A DNA stretch of 7,697 bases, from contig VBPQ01000021.1 in NCBI GenBank assembly GCA_005877185.1, positions 1 to 7,697 on the forward strand. The letters run 5' to 3'. Each line of letters begins with the position of its first letter. The stretch's first letter is position 1. Under the pieces are notes generated by a model, which was not told the DNA's origin, made no database searches, and was given only the letters and a program-made list of their open reading frames with translations. Position numbers and translations under genes: made by a program. The stretch comes from Nitrososphaerota archaeon. GTDB taxonomy: Archaea; Thermoproteota; Nitrososphaeria; Nitrososphaerales; Gagatemarchaeaceae. This document shows, piece after piece, positions 1 through 5,719 of the stretch.

Positions 1-273
1 GGGCAAGCACAGGACCTTCCCTCACCCCCGGACATCGCGACTATCATTCAGCGGCTGGCTGGAGAGTTCGCAGCCGACGCGACCCTAGTCGTCGGCGCGA
101 TAAATTCGACCGTTATCAACCTCTCTAGGCTGGCCTACATCTCAGCCCTGCTGGTCGGGGTATTCCTCTACTCAACTCGCCTGGAGAAGAGGTTCGGGAA
201 GGACCTCATCAAGGGGGGATTGATACTGGCCTTCCTCTCCGAATTCGTCTTCCCGCTGATCAGCAAGGTCTGA
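1..273 (+). CDS. Small membrane protein, C-terminal part (5' end outside window)
   Basis: An open frame runs from the first base to a TGA at 271-273 and gives 90 residues. No ATG, GTG or TTG occurs in frame before a TTG at residue 74, so the gene begins to the left of the window. The visible part starts with a Pro-rich, polar stretch (about residues 1-12). An amphipathic segment follows, then two hydrophobic segments at about residues 42-58 and 69-88. They are separated by a short basic turn (RLEKRFGK, residues 60-67), and the protein ends in Lys-Val. This looks like a two-helix (at least) integral membrane protein with a charged cytoplasmic loop. I do not recognise the family and assign no function. 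It converges on dnaG across 248 nt. Confidence is good that it is coding, because hydrophobicity is organised and the stop is clean, and low for anything further. Confidence 0.6.
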   Translation, partial: GQAQDLPSPPDIATIIQRLAGEFAADATLVVGAINSTVINLSRLAYISALLVGVFLYSTRLEKRFGKDLIKGGLILAFLSEFVFPLISKV

Positions 274-521
274 GGGCGTAGAGCAAGGTTGCGACTCTTC
301 CCACGGAAGGAAGAGACGCGCCTCCCGACTTCAGTGAGTGTCCAGACGGCCCCCTGGACCTAGTTAGGGTGCCACACGGCCTTCATCCTTGAGATGGAAG
401 ACGTCATCGCGAGACGACGAAGACCCTGTTGCGCCAGCCAGCATAATCAGGCTAGAATGTCGTGGGCCGACTCAATGACCAAAGGAGCAGTCTGGTGGGC
501 GGCTGCGGACGAAGGGCGAGT
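274..521. other. Convergent intergenic region with several inverted repeats
   Basis: This gap lies between two genes that point at each other. It contains four short inverted repeats. 291-319 has GCG, an A-A mismatch, then CTCTTCC/GGAAGAG around a 7-nt loop. 340-359 has GTCCAG/CTGGAC around an 8-nt loop. 381-400 has CTTC-ATC/GAT-G-GAAG with one bulged G and a 5-nt loop. 402-416 has CGTC/GACG around 7 nt. None is followed by the T-rich tract that ends most archaeal transcripts on either strand. I found no tRNA (no TψC-arm motif) and no convincing C/D or H/ACA layout. The first hairpin lies 18 nt after the stop of the membrane-protein gene and could sit in its 3' UTR. Its function is unknown. 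Confidence 0.4.
291..319 (+). other. Hairpin downstream of the membrane-protein gene
   Basis: The left arm is 291-301 and the right arm 309-319. Seven contiguous Watson-Crick pairs (295-301 with 309-315) are extended, past a single A-A mismatch (294/316), by three more (291-293 with 317-319). The loop is CACGGAA. It begins 18 nt after the upstream TGA. It could protect or define the 3' end of that mRNA, but there is no T-tract, so I do not call it an intrinsic terminator. Confidence 0.4.
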
Positions 522-1691
522 CTACTCCAGCCCTAGGTCTCTGAATGTTCCTATTCGCATGCCGTCGGGGAGGTTGTTGATCTCCCCCGTCCTGTGGCCG
601 ATGAGTCCCTTCACTCCGACCCTAGACGCAGACTCTACCAGTCGCTGGGTGATTATGCCGTCGAAGACGAGGTAGCGGGCCCCGTTCGAGGATTCCATCT
701 TCTGGACGAGCTCGCTTATCGGGAAGCGCCCGACCTCCTGCAGCCCCTCGTCGAGGAGCACAGCCTCGAGGGTACCGTTCAGAGATGGATAGATCTCCCT
801 CGTCTTCTCGACGATCGGCTCTGCAGGTTCTTCACGCTCACGCTCACGCTCACGCTCAGTCGTCCTCCCGCCGCGTGGCTGCTGCTGCGGTTCGAGACGC
901 TCCGCCTTCAGGAGTTGCAGGACCTCGATGGGAGTTAGGTCCTCTACCTCTTTCCCGGGAGGAGCTCTAAGAACCTTCTCTACCCGCACAACCTGACCCA
1001 GCTCCTTCTCTATCAGGTCTCCCCCTCTGTCGCCGTCCAAGACAGCGATCAACCTCTTCTTCTTCCCGAGCTCGATTATCGATTCGGGTACGCTCGTTCC
1101 CTCGAGCGCGACAACATTCTCAATACCGGCTCTCAGAAAAAGTACGACGTCCGCCCTCCCCTCGACGAGGTAGACCACATCGGACGTGTAGACCCCAGGT
1201 CCGGCCGGGAGGTTTTCGATCCCATAGTTGACCACGCGGGCCCTCTTGGTAGACTCGACGACGTCCTTGAGAACATTCTCGCCTTCGCTTGAACTCTTCG
1301 AACTCCAGTCCCTGACTATCAGCTTGGCCCTGTCGACAATCTGCTTTCTCTTGGATGCCCGGACGTCCTCAATCCCTTCGAGGATGAACCTCGACGAGCA
1401 GGGTCCGACCTTGTCGACGCTCTCTACGGCTGCCGCGATCAAGGCCGCGGTCCCGATATCGGTGGACATGGGGATGAGGACGTCGCCGCGAGTCTTGTCG
1501 TTCTTCGATTCCAGGTTTATCTCGATCCTTCCTACCTTCCAGCTCTTCTGGAGCTCGTTGAGGTTCATCTCGGGGCCGAAGAGACCCTCGGTCTGACCGA
1601 AGATCGCGCCTATGACGTCGGCTCGCTCGACGACTCCGTCTACTTCAAACCTCAGTTTCACGAGGTACTTTACTATACCCGAATCTGGCAA
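522..1691 (-). CDS. dnaG: Archaeal DnaG primase (TOPRIM domain)
   Basis: DnaG is a TOPRIM-type RNA primase. In archaea it is also known as a subunit that docks on the RNA-degrading exosome. The protein has 389 residues, a usual length for archaeal DnaG. The N-terminal domain (about 1-165) carries the family signatures VIGAIFGQTEGLFG (26-39) and AAVESVDKVGP (87-97). The TOPRIM core follows, with the acidic motif EGRAD (177-181) and DGDRGGD (219-225), so the metal-binding Glu and Asp residues are present. A charged linker (about 265-300) containing a Glu-Arg repeat leads to a C-terminal domain with YLVFDGIITQR (340-350). The start is TTG at 1691. An in-frame TGA lies three codons upstream, and IVKYLVKLRFEVDG just after the start fits the family N-terminus. 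A GTG at residue 11 is a weaker alternative. A TATA-like box lies 71 nt or more upstream, so it can be transcribed separately from the TOPRIM gene next to it, 94 nt away. Confidence 0.96.
   Translation of the reverse strand: MPDSGIVKYLVKLRFEVDGVVERADVIGAIFGQTEGLFGPEMNLNELQKSWKVGRIEINLESKNDKTRGDVLIPMSTDIGTAALIAAAVESVDKVGPCSSRFILEGIEDVRASKRKQIVDRAKLIVRDWSSKSSSEGENVLKDVVESTKRARVVNYGIENLPAGPGVYTSDVVYLVEGRADVVLFLRAGIENVVALEGTSVPESIIELGKKKRLIAVLDGDRGGDLIEKELGQVVRVEKVLRAPPGKEVEDLTPIEVLQLLKAERLEPQQQPRGGRTTEREREREREEPAEPIVEKTREIYPSLNGTLEAVLLDEGLQEVGRFPISELVQKMESSNGARYLVFDGIITQRLVESASRVGVKGLIGHRTGEINNLPDGMRIGTFRDLGLE
833..856. repeat. Tandem hexanucleotide repeat CACGCT x4 inside dnaG
   Basis: Four perfect copies of CACGCT lie head to tail (833-838, 839-844, 845-850, 851-856), followed by a partial CA. 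Read on the minus strand they encode alternating Arg and Glu (TEREREREREE, about residues 278-288) in the linker between the TOPRIM core and the C-terminal domain. The unit is six bases, so gain or loss of a copy changes linker length by two residues without shifting the frame. Confidence 0.95.
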
Positions 1692-1761
1692 ATGCGTTCA
1701 TCTCGTTTTCAGCTCCCTCAACGGGAATTAGCTTAAACAAAGTAAAGGCAGAAATCTCCCA

Positions 1762-1770
1762 GATATAAAC
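1762..1770 (-). promoter_or_regulatory. TATA box of dnaG
   Basis: Read on the minus strand this is GTTTATATC, a close match to the archaeal TATA consensus (TTTATATA), preceded by the purine-rich AAATAAGA where a BRE would sit. The usual spacing of about 25 nt would put transcription start near 1741, leaving a leader of about 50 nt before the TTG at 1691. It lies in the 94-nt gap after the TOPRIM gene's stop, so it serves dnaG alone. This is the best promoter match I found in the window. Confidence 0.65.
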
Positions 1771-1785
1771 TCTTATTTTGGCAGC

Positions 1786-2202
1786 CTAAATTTCGACGTC
1801 TGCCACAAGGTAGGAGAAGCGTTTGAGGTTCTCGATGTGTCTGAAGACCCCCCTGGAGGCGGCGAGCAGCCTCCTTCGCTGGTCGAGGGAGACGGCCAAG
1901 CCACGATGGGTGAGGGTCTTCGCGTACCTCGCCGCGAGCCGCCTCCCCTCCCTGTCGAGGTCGGTCATGATCACGACGGTCTTCGAACTTGCCAGTCTCG
2001 ATTCGGTCACCTTGGCGGCGGCGATGCTGACGATACCGCCTCTGTATCCGACATCTCTCATGGCGCGGACATCTCTCGCCCCCTCGACGAGGACGACGCA
2101 CCCCTCGGCGCCTAACCGGTTCAACTCCGTGACGAACTCCTTCAAGAACTCGGCGAATTCGGCGAACTTCCTTTCGGAAGTCTTCCGATCCTCAACCTGC
2201 AC
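1786..2202 (-). CDS. Small TOPRIM-domain protein (RNase M5/UPF0292-like)
   Basis: A single-domain TOPRIM protein of 138 residues from the start chosen here. A predicted N-terminal helix (FAEFAEFLKEFVTELNRLG) leads into a strand ending in the first TOPRIM motif, VLVEGARD. The second motif, VIMTDLDREGRRLA, supplies the DxD metal ligands. The C-terminal part (LKRFSYLVADVEI) follows a basic segment. This order and size match the small archaeal TOPRIM proteins grouped with RNase M5 and UPF0292; the biochemical activity is inferred only. The frame is open upstream to a GTG at 2361, which would give 191 residues. I prefer GTG 2202. The extra 53 codons have no recognisable fold, lack Lys, and use many T-ending codons (CCT, GCT, ATT, CGT), unlike the GAG/GTC/AAG-rich body. 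AGGT lies 5 nt before GTG 2202. The stop is TAG at 1786-1788. dnaG, another TOPRIM protein, follows on the same strand. Confidence 0.85.
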   Translation of the reverse strand: MQVEDRKTSERKFAEFAEFLKEFVTELNRLGAEGCVVLVEGARDVRAMRDVGYRGGIVSIAAAKVTESRLASSKTVVIMTDLDREGRRLAARYAKTLTHRGLAVSLDQRRRLLAASRGVFRHIENLKRFSYLVADVEI

Positions 2203-2370
2203 GATGGACCTGTCGTGAGGGCTGGCGAAAAACGTTGCTTCGCCACGACTAGTGCGCTCCCTTCCAGCCCGGATGAGTCGCGGCGCAGCTTGAATCTCGG
2301 AGCCGACCGCGACACCCAGGGTCTGAGCAGCAGGAATGGAAGGGGATGCCACCGGCGTCACTACAGCCTC

Positions 2371-2384
2371 ACAATAATTTTAAT
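2371..2384 (-). promoter_or_regulatory. AT-rich box upstream of the TOPRIM gene
   Basis: Read on the minus strand this is ATTAAAATTATTGT, an AT-rich island in GC-rich surroundings. Used as a TATA box for minus-strand transcription, it would start RNA near 2350. That lies inside the N-terminal extension of the TOPRIM frame, downstream of the GTG at 2361, and supports the internal start at 2202 with a leader of about 150 nt. It could instead serve plus-strand transcription starting near 2403. The match to consensus is only moderate and the direction is uncertain. Confidence 0.3.
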
Positions 2385-2579
2385 GTCGCCCGTCTCTGAC
2401 AGCCCAGCTCATCGGTCGGCTTCGCCGATTTCTCACCTAGCCTCTTCAACGGGCTTTTTCAGGCGGCTCTCGTCTGTCGCACGTCTGGGTAAACCATCTG
2501 CTCATCACAGCGCTTTTGGCGCCTTTGCAGGTGGCCGTTTTACGCGCAGTAGAACGAAAGCCGTCTCAGGTGGGCGGCG
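2384..2579 (+). ncRNA. Candidate structured RNA, unknown family
   Basis: By hand the plus strand folds as a closed, branched structure. A closing helix of 12 pairs joins 2384-2395 to 2568-2579, four of them G-U. Helix 2402-2407/2485-2490 has 6 pairs. Hairpin 2411-2415/2425-2429 has 5 pairs and a 9-nt loop. Arm 2494-2501/2527-2534 has 8 pairs, capped by 2510-2513/2519-2522. Hairpin 2536-2543/2549-2556 has 8 pairs and loop GCGCA. Loop bases CGGCTT (2417-2422) can also pair with AAGCCG (2558-2563), a possible pseudoknot. The seven G-U pairs become A-C mismatches on the minus strand, which favours the plus strand. A T-rich stretch (2587-2598) follows, as an archaeal terminator would. No good TATA box lies 25 nt before 2384. 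I searched for these helices, so chance pairing in GC-rich DNA is a real alternative. Confidence 0.3.
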
Positions 2580-2586
2580 AGTGAGC

Positions 2587-2598
2587 TCTATTTATTTT
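2587..2598. promoter_or_regulatory. AT-rich box: plus-strand terminator tract or minus-strand TATA box
   Basis: The plus strand reads TCTATTTATTTT, 8 nt after the candidate RNA's closing helix; T-rich tracts of this kind end archaeal transcripts. Read on the minus strand the same bases give AAAATAAATAGA preceded by AGCT, which resembles a TATA box. That would start RNA near 2567, giving the TOPRIM gene a leader of some 360 nt. It lies 12 nt after the pheT stop codon. The two readings cannot be separated by sequence alone. Confidence 0.35.
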
Positions 2599-2610
2599 AG
2601 CTGCTTTCAC

Positions 2611-4236
2611 TCAGGGGAGCAAGCTCGAGAGGTCGAGCTCGAAGCCGGCGAGAGGGACGCCCAAGCCGAAGGCGACTGTGACGGAGGGCTTGACCTCCCC
2701 TACGTGTCCCACACCATGCCCGGACGCCTCGACGGAAGCGCAGCGTCCGTCGGAGAAGGACCAGTGGATTGAAGGTGAGGTAACGACTTCGAGGTTGGCC
2801 AGTGTCCTGAAGAAGGATTCCATGTACATCTTCGCCTCTGAGAAGCTGGCTTGTGAGTGGGCTATCATTGCGGCGAGAGACCACCTCTCCTCAACCTTCT
2901 TCCCCACCCTGTGGTATACCCTCCCGACCTCGAAAATCCTCTGGGGGTACTCCTCCTTTATGTTCCTGGAGAGAATTGAGAGAAGGGAGGGAAGCAAGGA
3001 GTCGCGCAATACCGAGTGGTCGATGCTCCGCGGGTCGCGCACCTCGACCTTCTCCTCCGCACTCCTCTCGAACTTCTTGTAGAATGACGATTCGTCGACC
3101 AGCTCGTAGCTGATCACCTCGACCATCCCCGAAGACGCCATGAGGTCGGCTATCTTCTCCAGTCTTTTGCCCTGGCGGCTGAACTCACCAGGACGGTCGC
3201 TGGCCGGATAGACCGGTTTGATCTTGTCGATTCCGTATCCGAGGGCCGTCTCCTCCGCCAAGTCGACGGGATGAAGGAGGTCTATCCTGTACCTGGGGAA
3301 GGTCACCGTCGTCCCACTCGGTTCCAGTCGACTCCTCCGGAGGCAGCTCTTGATCTCCGACTCTGACAGGTCGAGGCCAGTCACGCTCCGTATGAGTGGG
3401 AGGTCGAGGGGCATACTCGAGGGGGAGAGGTCGGGGGTGGCCTCGCTCGACGAGACGTACTTTATCTCGACTGTCTGGAGCGACGCACCCGCATCCGCGA
3501 GCGTGGTGGCGATGATTGCGAGGATCTCGGCACCGACCCTCTTGTCAGTCGAGGTCACATCGATGAAGAGGTTCTTCGTCGATGTGGAGACCTTAGTTTC
3601 GTTGCCGTTGATGATCGGCGGGAAGGAGAGAACCATCTTCTTCGAATCTCTCAGGATCGGATAGACGTGGGGGTCGGGGAGGATGCTCCCGTACCTCCGC
3701 CCCGTCTCCGTTCTTTCGAGAATCTCCGCGATAGGCATCGGGTTCTTGCCCCCTAGGGGAGCGAAACTGAAACTAGGGGGCACCCCCTCGTAGTGGACGG
3801 GAGGCACTACCGCGTCAAGGTCATGAAGACCGATGGCGGCGACCCTCCTCCTTCTTCCCAGCCCGTTGTGGAGGTCCTCCTGCATCGAGAGGAGCTGTCG
3901 GATGGTTTCGTCGTCCAGCCGCAGTCCCTTCGCCGCGGCGCAGGCGATGAAAGGTCTTACTTGGGCGAGGCGTCGGTCAACCGTTACCGCGATTCCGCTC
4001 CTAGGGGCTTCGTACCTGGGGAGACCCACCTCGACCTCGAGTATCCCTTTCAGGGCCCGAGCGATCCCGTAATCAGTCGAGAAGTCGGGCCTGTTGGGGC
4101 TATACTCGACCCTGATGGAGTCGCTCTCCTCACCCTCGATGTCGAGTCCGATGTAGGGGAGCCGCTGGAGAACAACACTCTTCTTCCCCCCGACTAGCTT
4201 CACTAGCCTATCTTTGTAGAGTTTCACTACCGGCAA
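2611..4236 (-). CDS. pheT: Phenylalanyl-tRNA synthetase beta subunit, archaeal type
   Basis: This is the beta chain of the cytoplasmic (alpha-beta)2 enzyme that attaches Phe to tRNA-Phe. The 541 residues match the archaeal/eukaryotic form, which lacks the bacterial N-terminal tRNA-binding-like domain and C-terminal anticodon-binding domain. In order: a B1-like N-terminal domain with VEYSPNRPDFSTDYGIARAL (43-62), the B3/B4 editing domain (about 85-225, with ACAAAKGLR and GRRRRVAAIGLHDL), the B5 domain (about 270-340, ending in AEETALGYGID), and a catalytic-like core (about 350-541) with YPQRIFEVGRVY (430-441). The start is TTG at 4236. MPVVKLYKDRL matches the usual family N-terminus, and GGAGG sits 13 nt upstream. 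The first 29 nt overlap the end of pheS in another frame, so translation is probably coupled, fitting equal subunit amounts. The stop is TGA at 2611-2613. Confidence 0.96.
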   Translation of the reverse strand: MPVVKLYKDRLVKLVGGKKSVVLQRLPYIGLDIEGEESDSIRVEYSPNRPDFSTDYGIARALKGILEVEVGLPRYEAPRSGIAVTVDRRLAQVRPFIACAAAKGLRLDDETIRQLLSMQEDLHNGLGRRRRVAAIGLHDLDAVVPPVHYEGVPPSFSFAPLGGKNPMPIAEILERTETGRRYGSILPDPHVYPILRDSKKMVLSFPPIINGNETKVSTSTKNLFIDVTSTDKRVGAEILAIIATTLADAGASLQTVEIKYVSSSEATPDLSPSSMPLDLPLIRSVTGLDLSESEIKSCLRRSRLEPSGTTVTFPRYRIDLLHPVDLAEETALGYGIDKIKPVYPASDRPGEFSRQGKRLEKIADLMASSGMVEVISYELVDESSFYKKFERSAEEKVEVRDPRSIDHSVLRDSLLPSLLSILSRNIKEEYPQRIFEVGRVYHRVGKKVEERWSLAAMIAHSQASFSEAKMYMESFFRTLANLEVVTSPSIHWSFSDGRCASVEASGHGVGHVGEVKPSVTVAFGLGVPLAGFELDLSSLLP

Positions 4237-5710
4237 TGTTTGTCGTTGCCCTCCTTCTCAGCCAGCCCAGGTCGTTGTCGTAAAGGACCCTGAGGTCGTC
4301 GAGCCCGAGCCTGAGAAGAATCAGCCGCTCGATTCCGAGTCCCCAGGCCAGGACGGGCTTCTTCACCCCGAGCGGCCAGGTGACCTCGGGCCTGAAGACC
4401 CCCGAGCCGCCCAGCTCGATCCAGTCCTTGGCCAGGTCCGAGTAGCCCACAACCTGCAGGGAAGGCTCGGTGTACGGAAAGTAAGACGGCCAAAGCTTGA
4501 CTTCACTCATCCCGAGCTTCCTGTAGAAGGCTGTAAGGAATCCCATCAGGTGCCTGGTGTTCAGGCCATCCCCCATGATGGCTCCGTCCATCTGGTGGAA
4601 CTCGGCAAGATGCTTGTAATCGAGGCTTTCATTCCTGTAGACCTTTCCGAGCGCGAAGACGCGCAGGTCCTCTTTCGCAGACTCCAGCGCCTTTACCGTC
4701 AGGACGGTGTTGTGGGTCCTGAGAACGAGCCTCCTCGCCTCCTCGGTGCTCCATCTGTACTGCCATCCTCTGCTCCCGGTCTTCCACCCGTCCTCGTGAG
4801 TCGATGCGATCCTGTCCACCACGCCCTCGCGCTCGATGGAATCGTCCTCCATCAACATCAGGTAGAAGGTGTCCTGGAGCTCCCTACCGGGGTGGTCCTG
4901 AGGCGTGAAGAGCGCGTCGAAGTTCCAGAGGGCGGGTTGAATCGCCGCCCCTTCGATCTCGGTGAAGCCCATCGAGATGTACGCCTCCTTCACCTCTTCG
5001 ATGAACTCTTTCACCGGGTGCCTCCTTCCAGGATAGAAGCGAGGCGCGGGGGCTCTGACGTCTATCGGGCGGAGTTCCTTCCCCCTCCAGCGACCCGTAG
5101 CGAGAAGCTCGGGCGTCAGCCTCTCCACACGACCCCCCTCCGTCGCCTCTAGGGCCGCTAGCCCATCTTTCGTGATCCTGACTCTCGTGGACTTCTCTTC
5201 TGTCTTCTGGACTATCCCTCTCTTGATCAGGTCGGGGAGGAGGGGACGGAGCTCAGCGGGGAGGGCATCCTCCTCTATGCCTCTTGCTAGATGGGTGAGG
5301 AGTCTTTCAAGGTTCGCCGCCCCCTCCGCATCCAGAATCGAGACGAACGATCCGATCGCGGAACTTTCCACCTTTATCCACGCAGACTCACGGGCCCTAC
5401 CGAGGGCCGCGGAGAACTCGTCCTGCGACTTGAAATCCTTCCTCAGGTCACCGAGCGGAACGGGACGCCCCGTCTCCTTCAGACGCCGGAGCAGCAAGAG
5501 CTCTGGGGCTGTAGGGAGGAGCAGGACGAGCTTGGCAACAGAGGTCTGCTCGACCTCGATGAATCCCTTCGAGGAGAGCCACTCTATCGAACGCCGGACC
5601 TGGTCGGGGAGAAGCCCGCCGGACTGGAGCGAGTCGAAGGCGACCCACCCCGCATTTTTCAGGGCGCCCAGGACCCTGACTTCGATGGGGTGGAGTGCTG
5701 CTGTCGCCAA
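4208..5710 (-). CDS. pheS: Phenylalanyl-tRNA synthetase alpha subunit
   Basis: This is the catalytic alpha chain of the class II PheRS, which activates Phe and transfers it to tRNA-Phe with the PheT partner encoded next. The 500 residues fit the archaeal/eukaryotic form. The N-terminal 200 or so residues are winged-helix-like segments used for tRNA contact. The catalytic domain follows. Motif 1 lies around HPVKEFIEEVKEAYISMGF (231-249). Motif 2 covers VFALGKVYRNESLDYKHLAE to FHQMDG (351-376). FPYTEPS (411-417) lies in the Phe pocket region. Motif 3 is around AWGLGIERLILLRLG (455-469), with the class II GxGxER arginine. The start is TTG at 5710, just 9 nt after the trpS stop. AGGA precedes it by a few bases, and no in-frame ATG lies upstream of the conserved region. 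The stop is TAG at 4208-4210, inside pheT. It is cotranscribed with coaD and trpS. Confidence 0.97.
   Translation of the reverse strand: MATAALHPIEVRVLGALKNAGWVAFDSLQSGGLLPDQVRRSIEWLSSKGFIEVEQTSVAKLVLLLPTAPELLLLRRLKETGRPVPLGDLRKDFKSQDEFSAALGRARESAWIKVESSAIGSFVSILDAEGAANLERLLTHLARGIEEDALPAELRPLLPDLIKRGIVQKTEEKSTRVRITKDGLAALEATEGGRVERLTPELLATGRWRGKELRPIDVRAPAPRFYPGRRHPVKEFIEEVKEAYISMGFTEIEGAAIQPALWNFDALFTPQDHPGRELQDTFYLMLMEDDSIEREGVVDRIASTHEDGWKTGSRGWQYRWSTEEARRLVLRTHNTVLTVKALESAKEDLRVFALGKVYRNESLDYKHLAEFHQMDGAIMGDGLNTRHLMGFLTAFYRKLGMSEVKLWPSYFPYTEPSLQVVGYSDLAKDWIELGGSGVFRPEVTWPLGVKKPVLAWGLGIERLILLRLGLDDLRVLYDNDLGWLRRRATTNIAGSETLQR
4250..4254 (-). promoter_or_regulatory. Ribosome-binding site of pheT
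   Basis: The minus strand reads GGAGG, embedded in AGAAGGAGGGC, within the last codons of pheS. It ends 13 nt before the TTG at 4236. This spacing is a little long, but it is the only strong Shine-Dalgarno match near the start and supports TTG 4236 over the GTG at 4227. Confidence 0.5.
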
Positions 5711-5719
5711 CGGTTTTTC

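Larger units (their letters stand above)
2203..2610. other. Long gap, probably non-coding, between pheT and the TOPRIM gene
   Basis: If the TOPRIM protein starts at 2202 this gap is 408 nt, far longer than other spacings here; even with the upstream GTG at 2361 it is 249 nt. Both flanking genes are on the minus strand. The stretch contains a perfect 7-bp inverted repeat (TGGCGAA 2223-2229 with TTCGCCA 2239-2245), a possible structured plus-strand RNA (about 2384-2579), and two AT-rich boxes (2371-2384 and 2587-2598). The plus-strand frame open across it (2215-2772) encodes a low-complexity Ser/Arg-rich sequence and runs into the antisense of pheT, so I do not believe it. I saw no tRNA, no RNase P core motif (GGAAAGTCC) and no clear SRP RNA domain. 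Confidence 0.55.

Noticed and set aside
85..90. Non-canonical HIGH motif (HLGN, residues 85-88 of TrpRS) as a sign of inactivation
   Set aside because: Asn at the fourth position is normal in many TrpRS (TIGN in bacteria), and KMSKR is intact.
295..315. SRP-like GGAAGGAAG string in the convergent gap
   Set aside because: The bases form the right arm of a simple hairpin. The surrounding SRP helix 8 loop sequences and the rest of a roughly 300-nt SRP RNA do not fit in the gap.
394..675. Open plus-strand frame of 93 codons starting in the 274-521 gap
   Set aside because: More than half is antisense to the conserved dnaG C-terminal domain, and the rest has no recognisable features.
2459..2508. 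Possible box C/D guide RNA on the minus strand (GTGATGA at 2508-2502, CTGA at 2462-2459)
   Set aside because: The spacing is right, but no internal D'/C' pair (CTGA...TGATGA) is present and the flanks do not form the short terminal stem next to the boxes.
2203..2610. RNase P RNA or SRP RNA in the large gap
   Set aside because: The near-invariant RNase P blocks (GGAAAGTCC and ACAGAACCCGGCTTA) are absent from both strands. A GGAAGGGAGC string on the minus strand near 2260 lacks the SRP helix 8 internal-loop sequences.
2215..2772. Open plus-strand frame of 185 codons across the pheT-TOPRIM gap
   Set aside because: The translation is Ser/Arg/Ala-rich without motifs, it runs about 160 nt into the antisense of pheT, and it has no convincing ribosome-binding site.
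4550..5152. Open plus-strand frame of 200 codons opposite pheS
   Set aside because: It lies wholly over conserved pheS catalytic-domain codons and shows no domain of its own.
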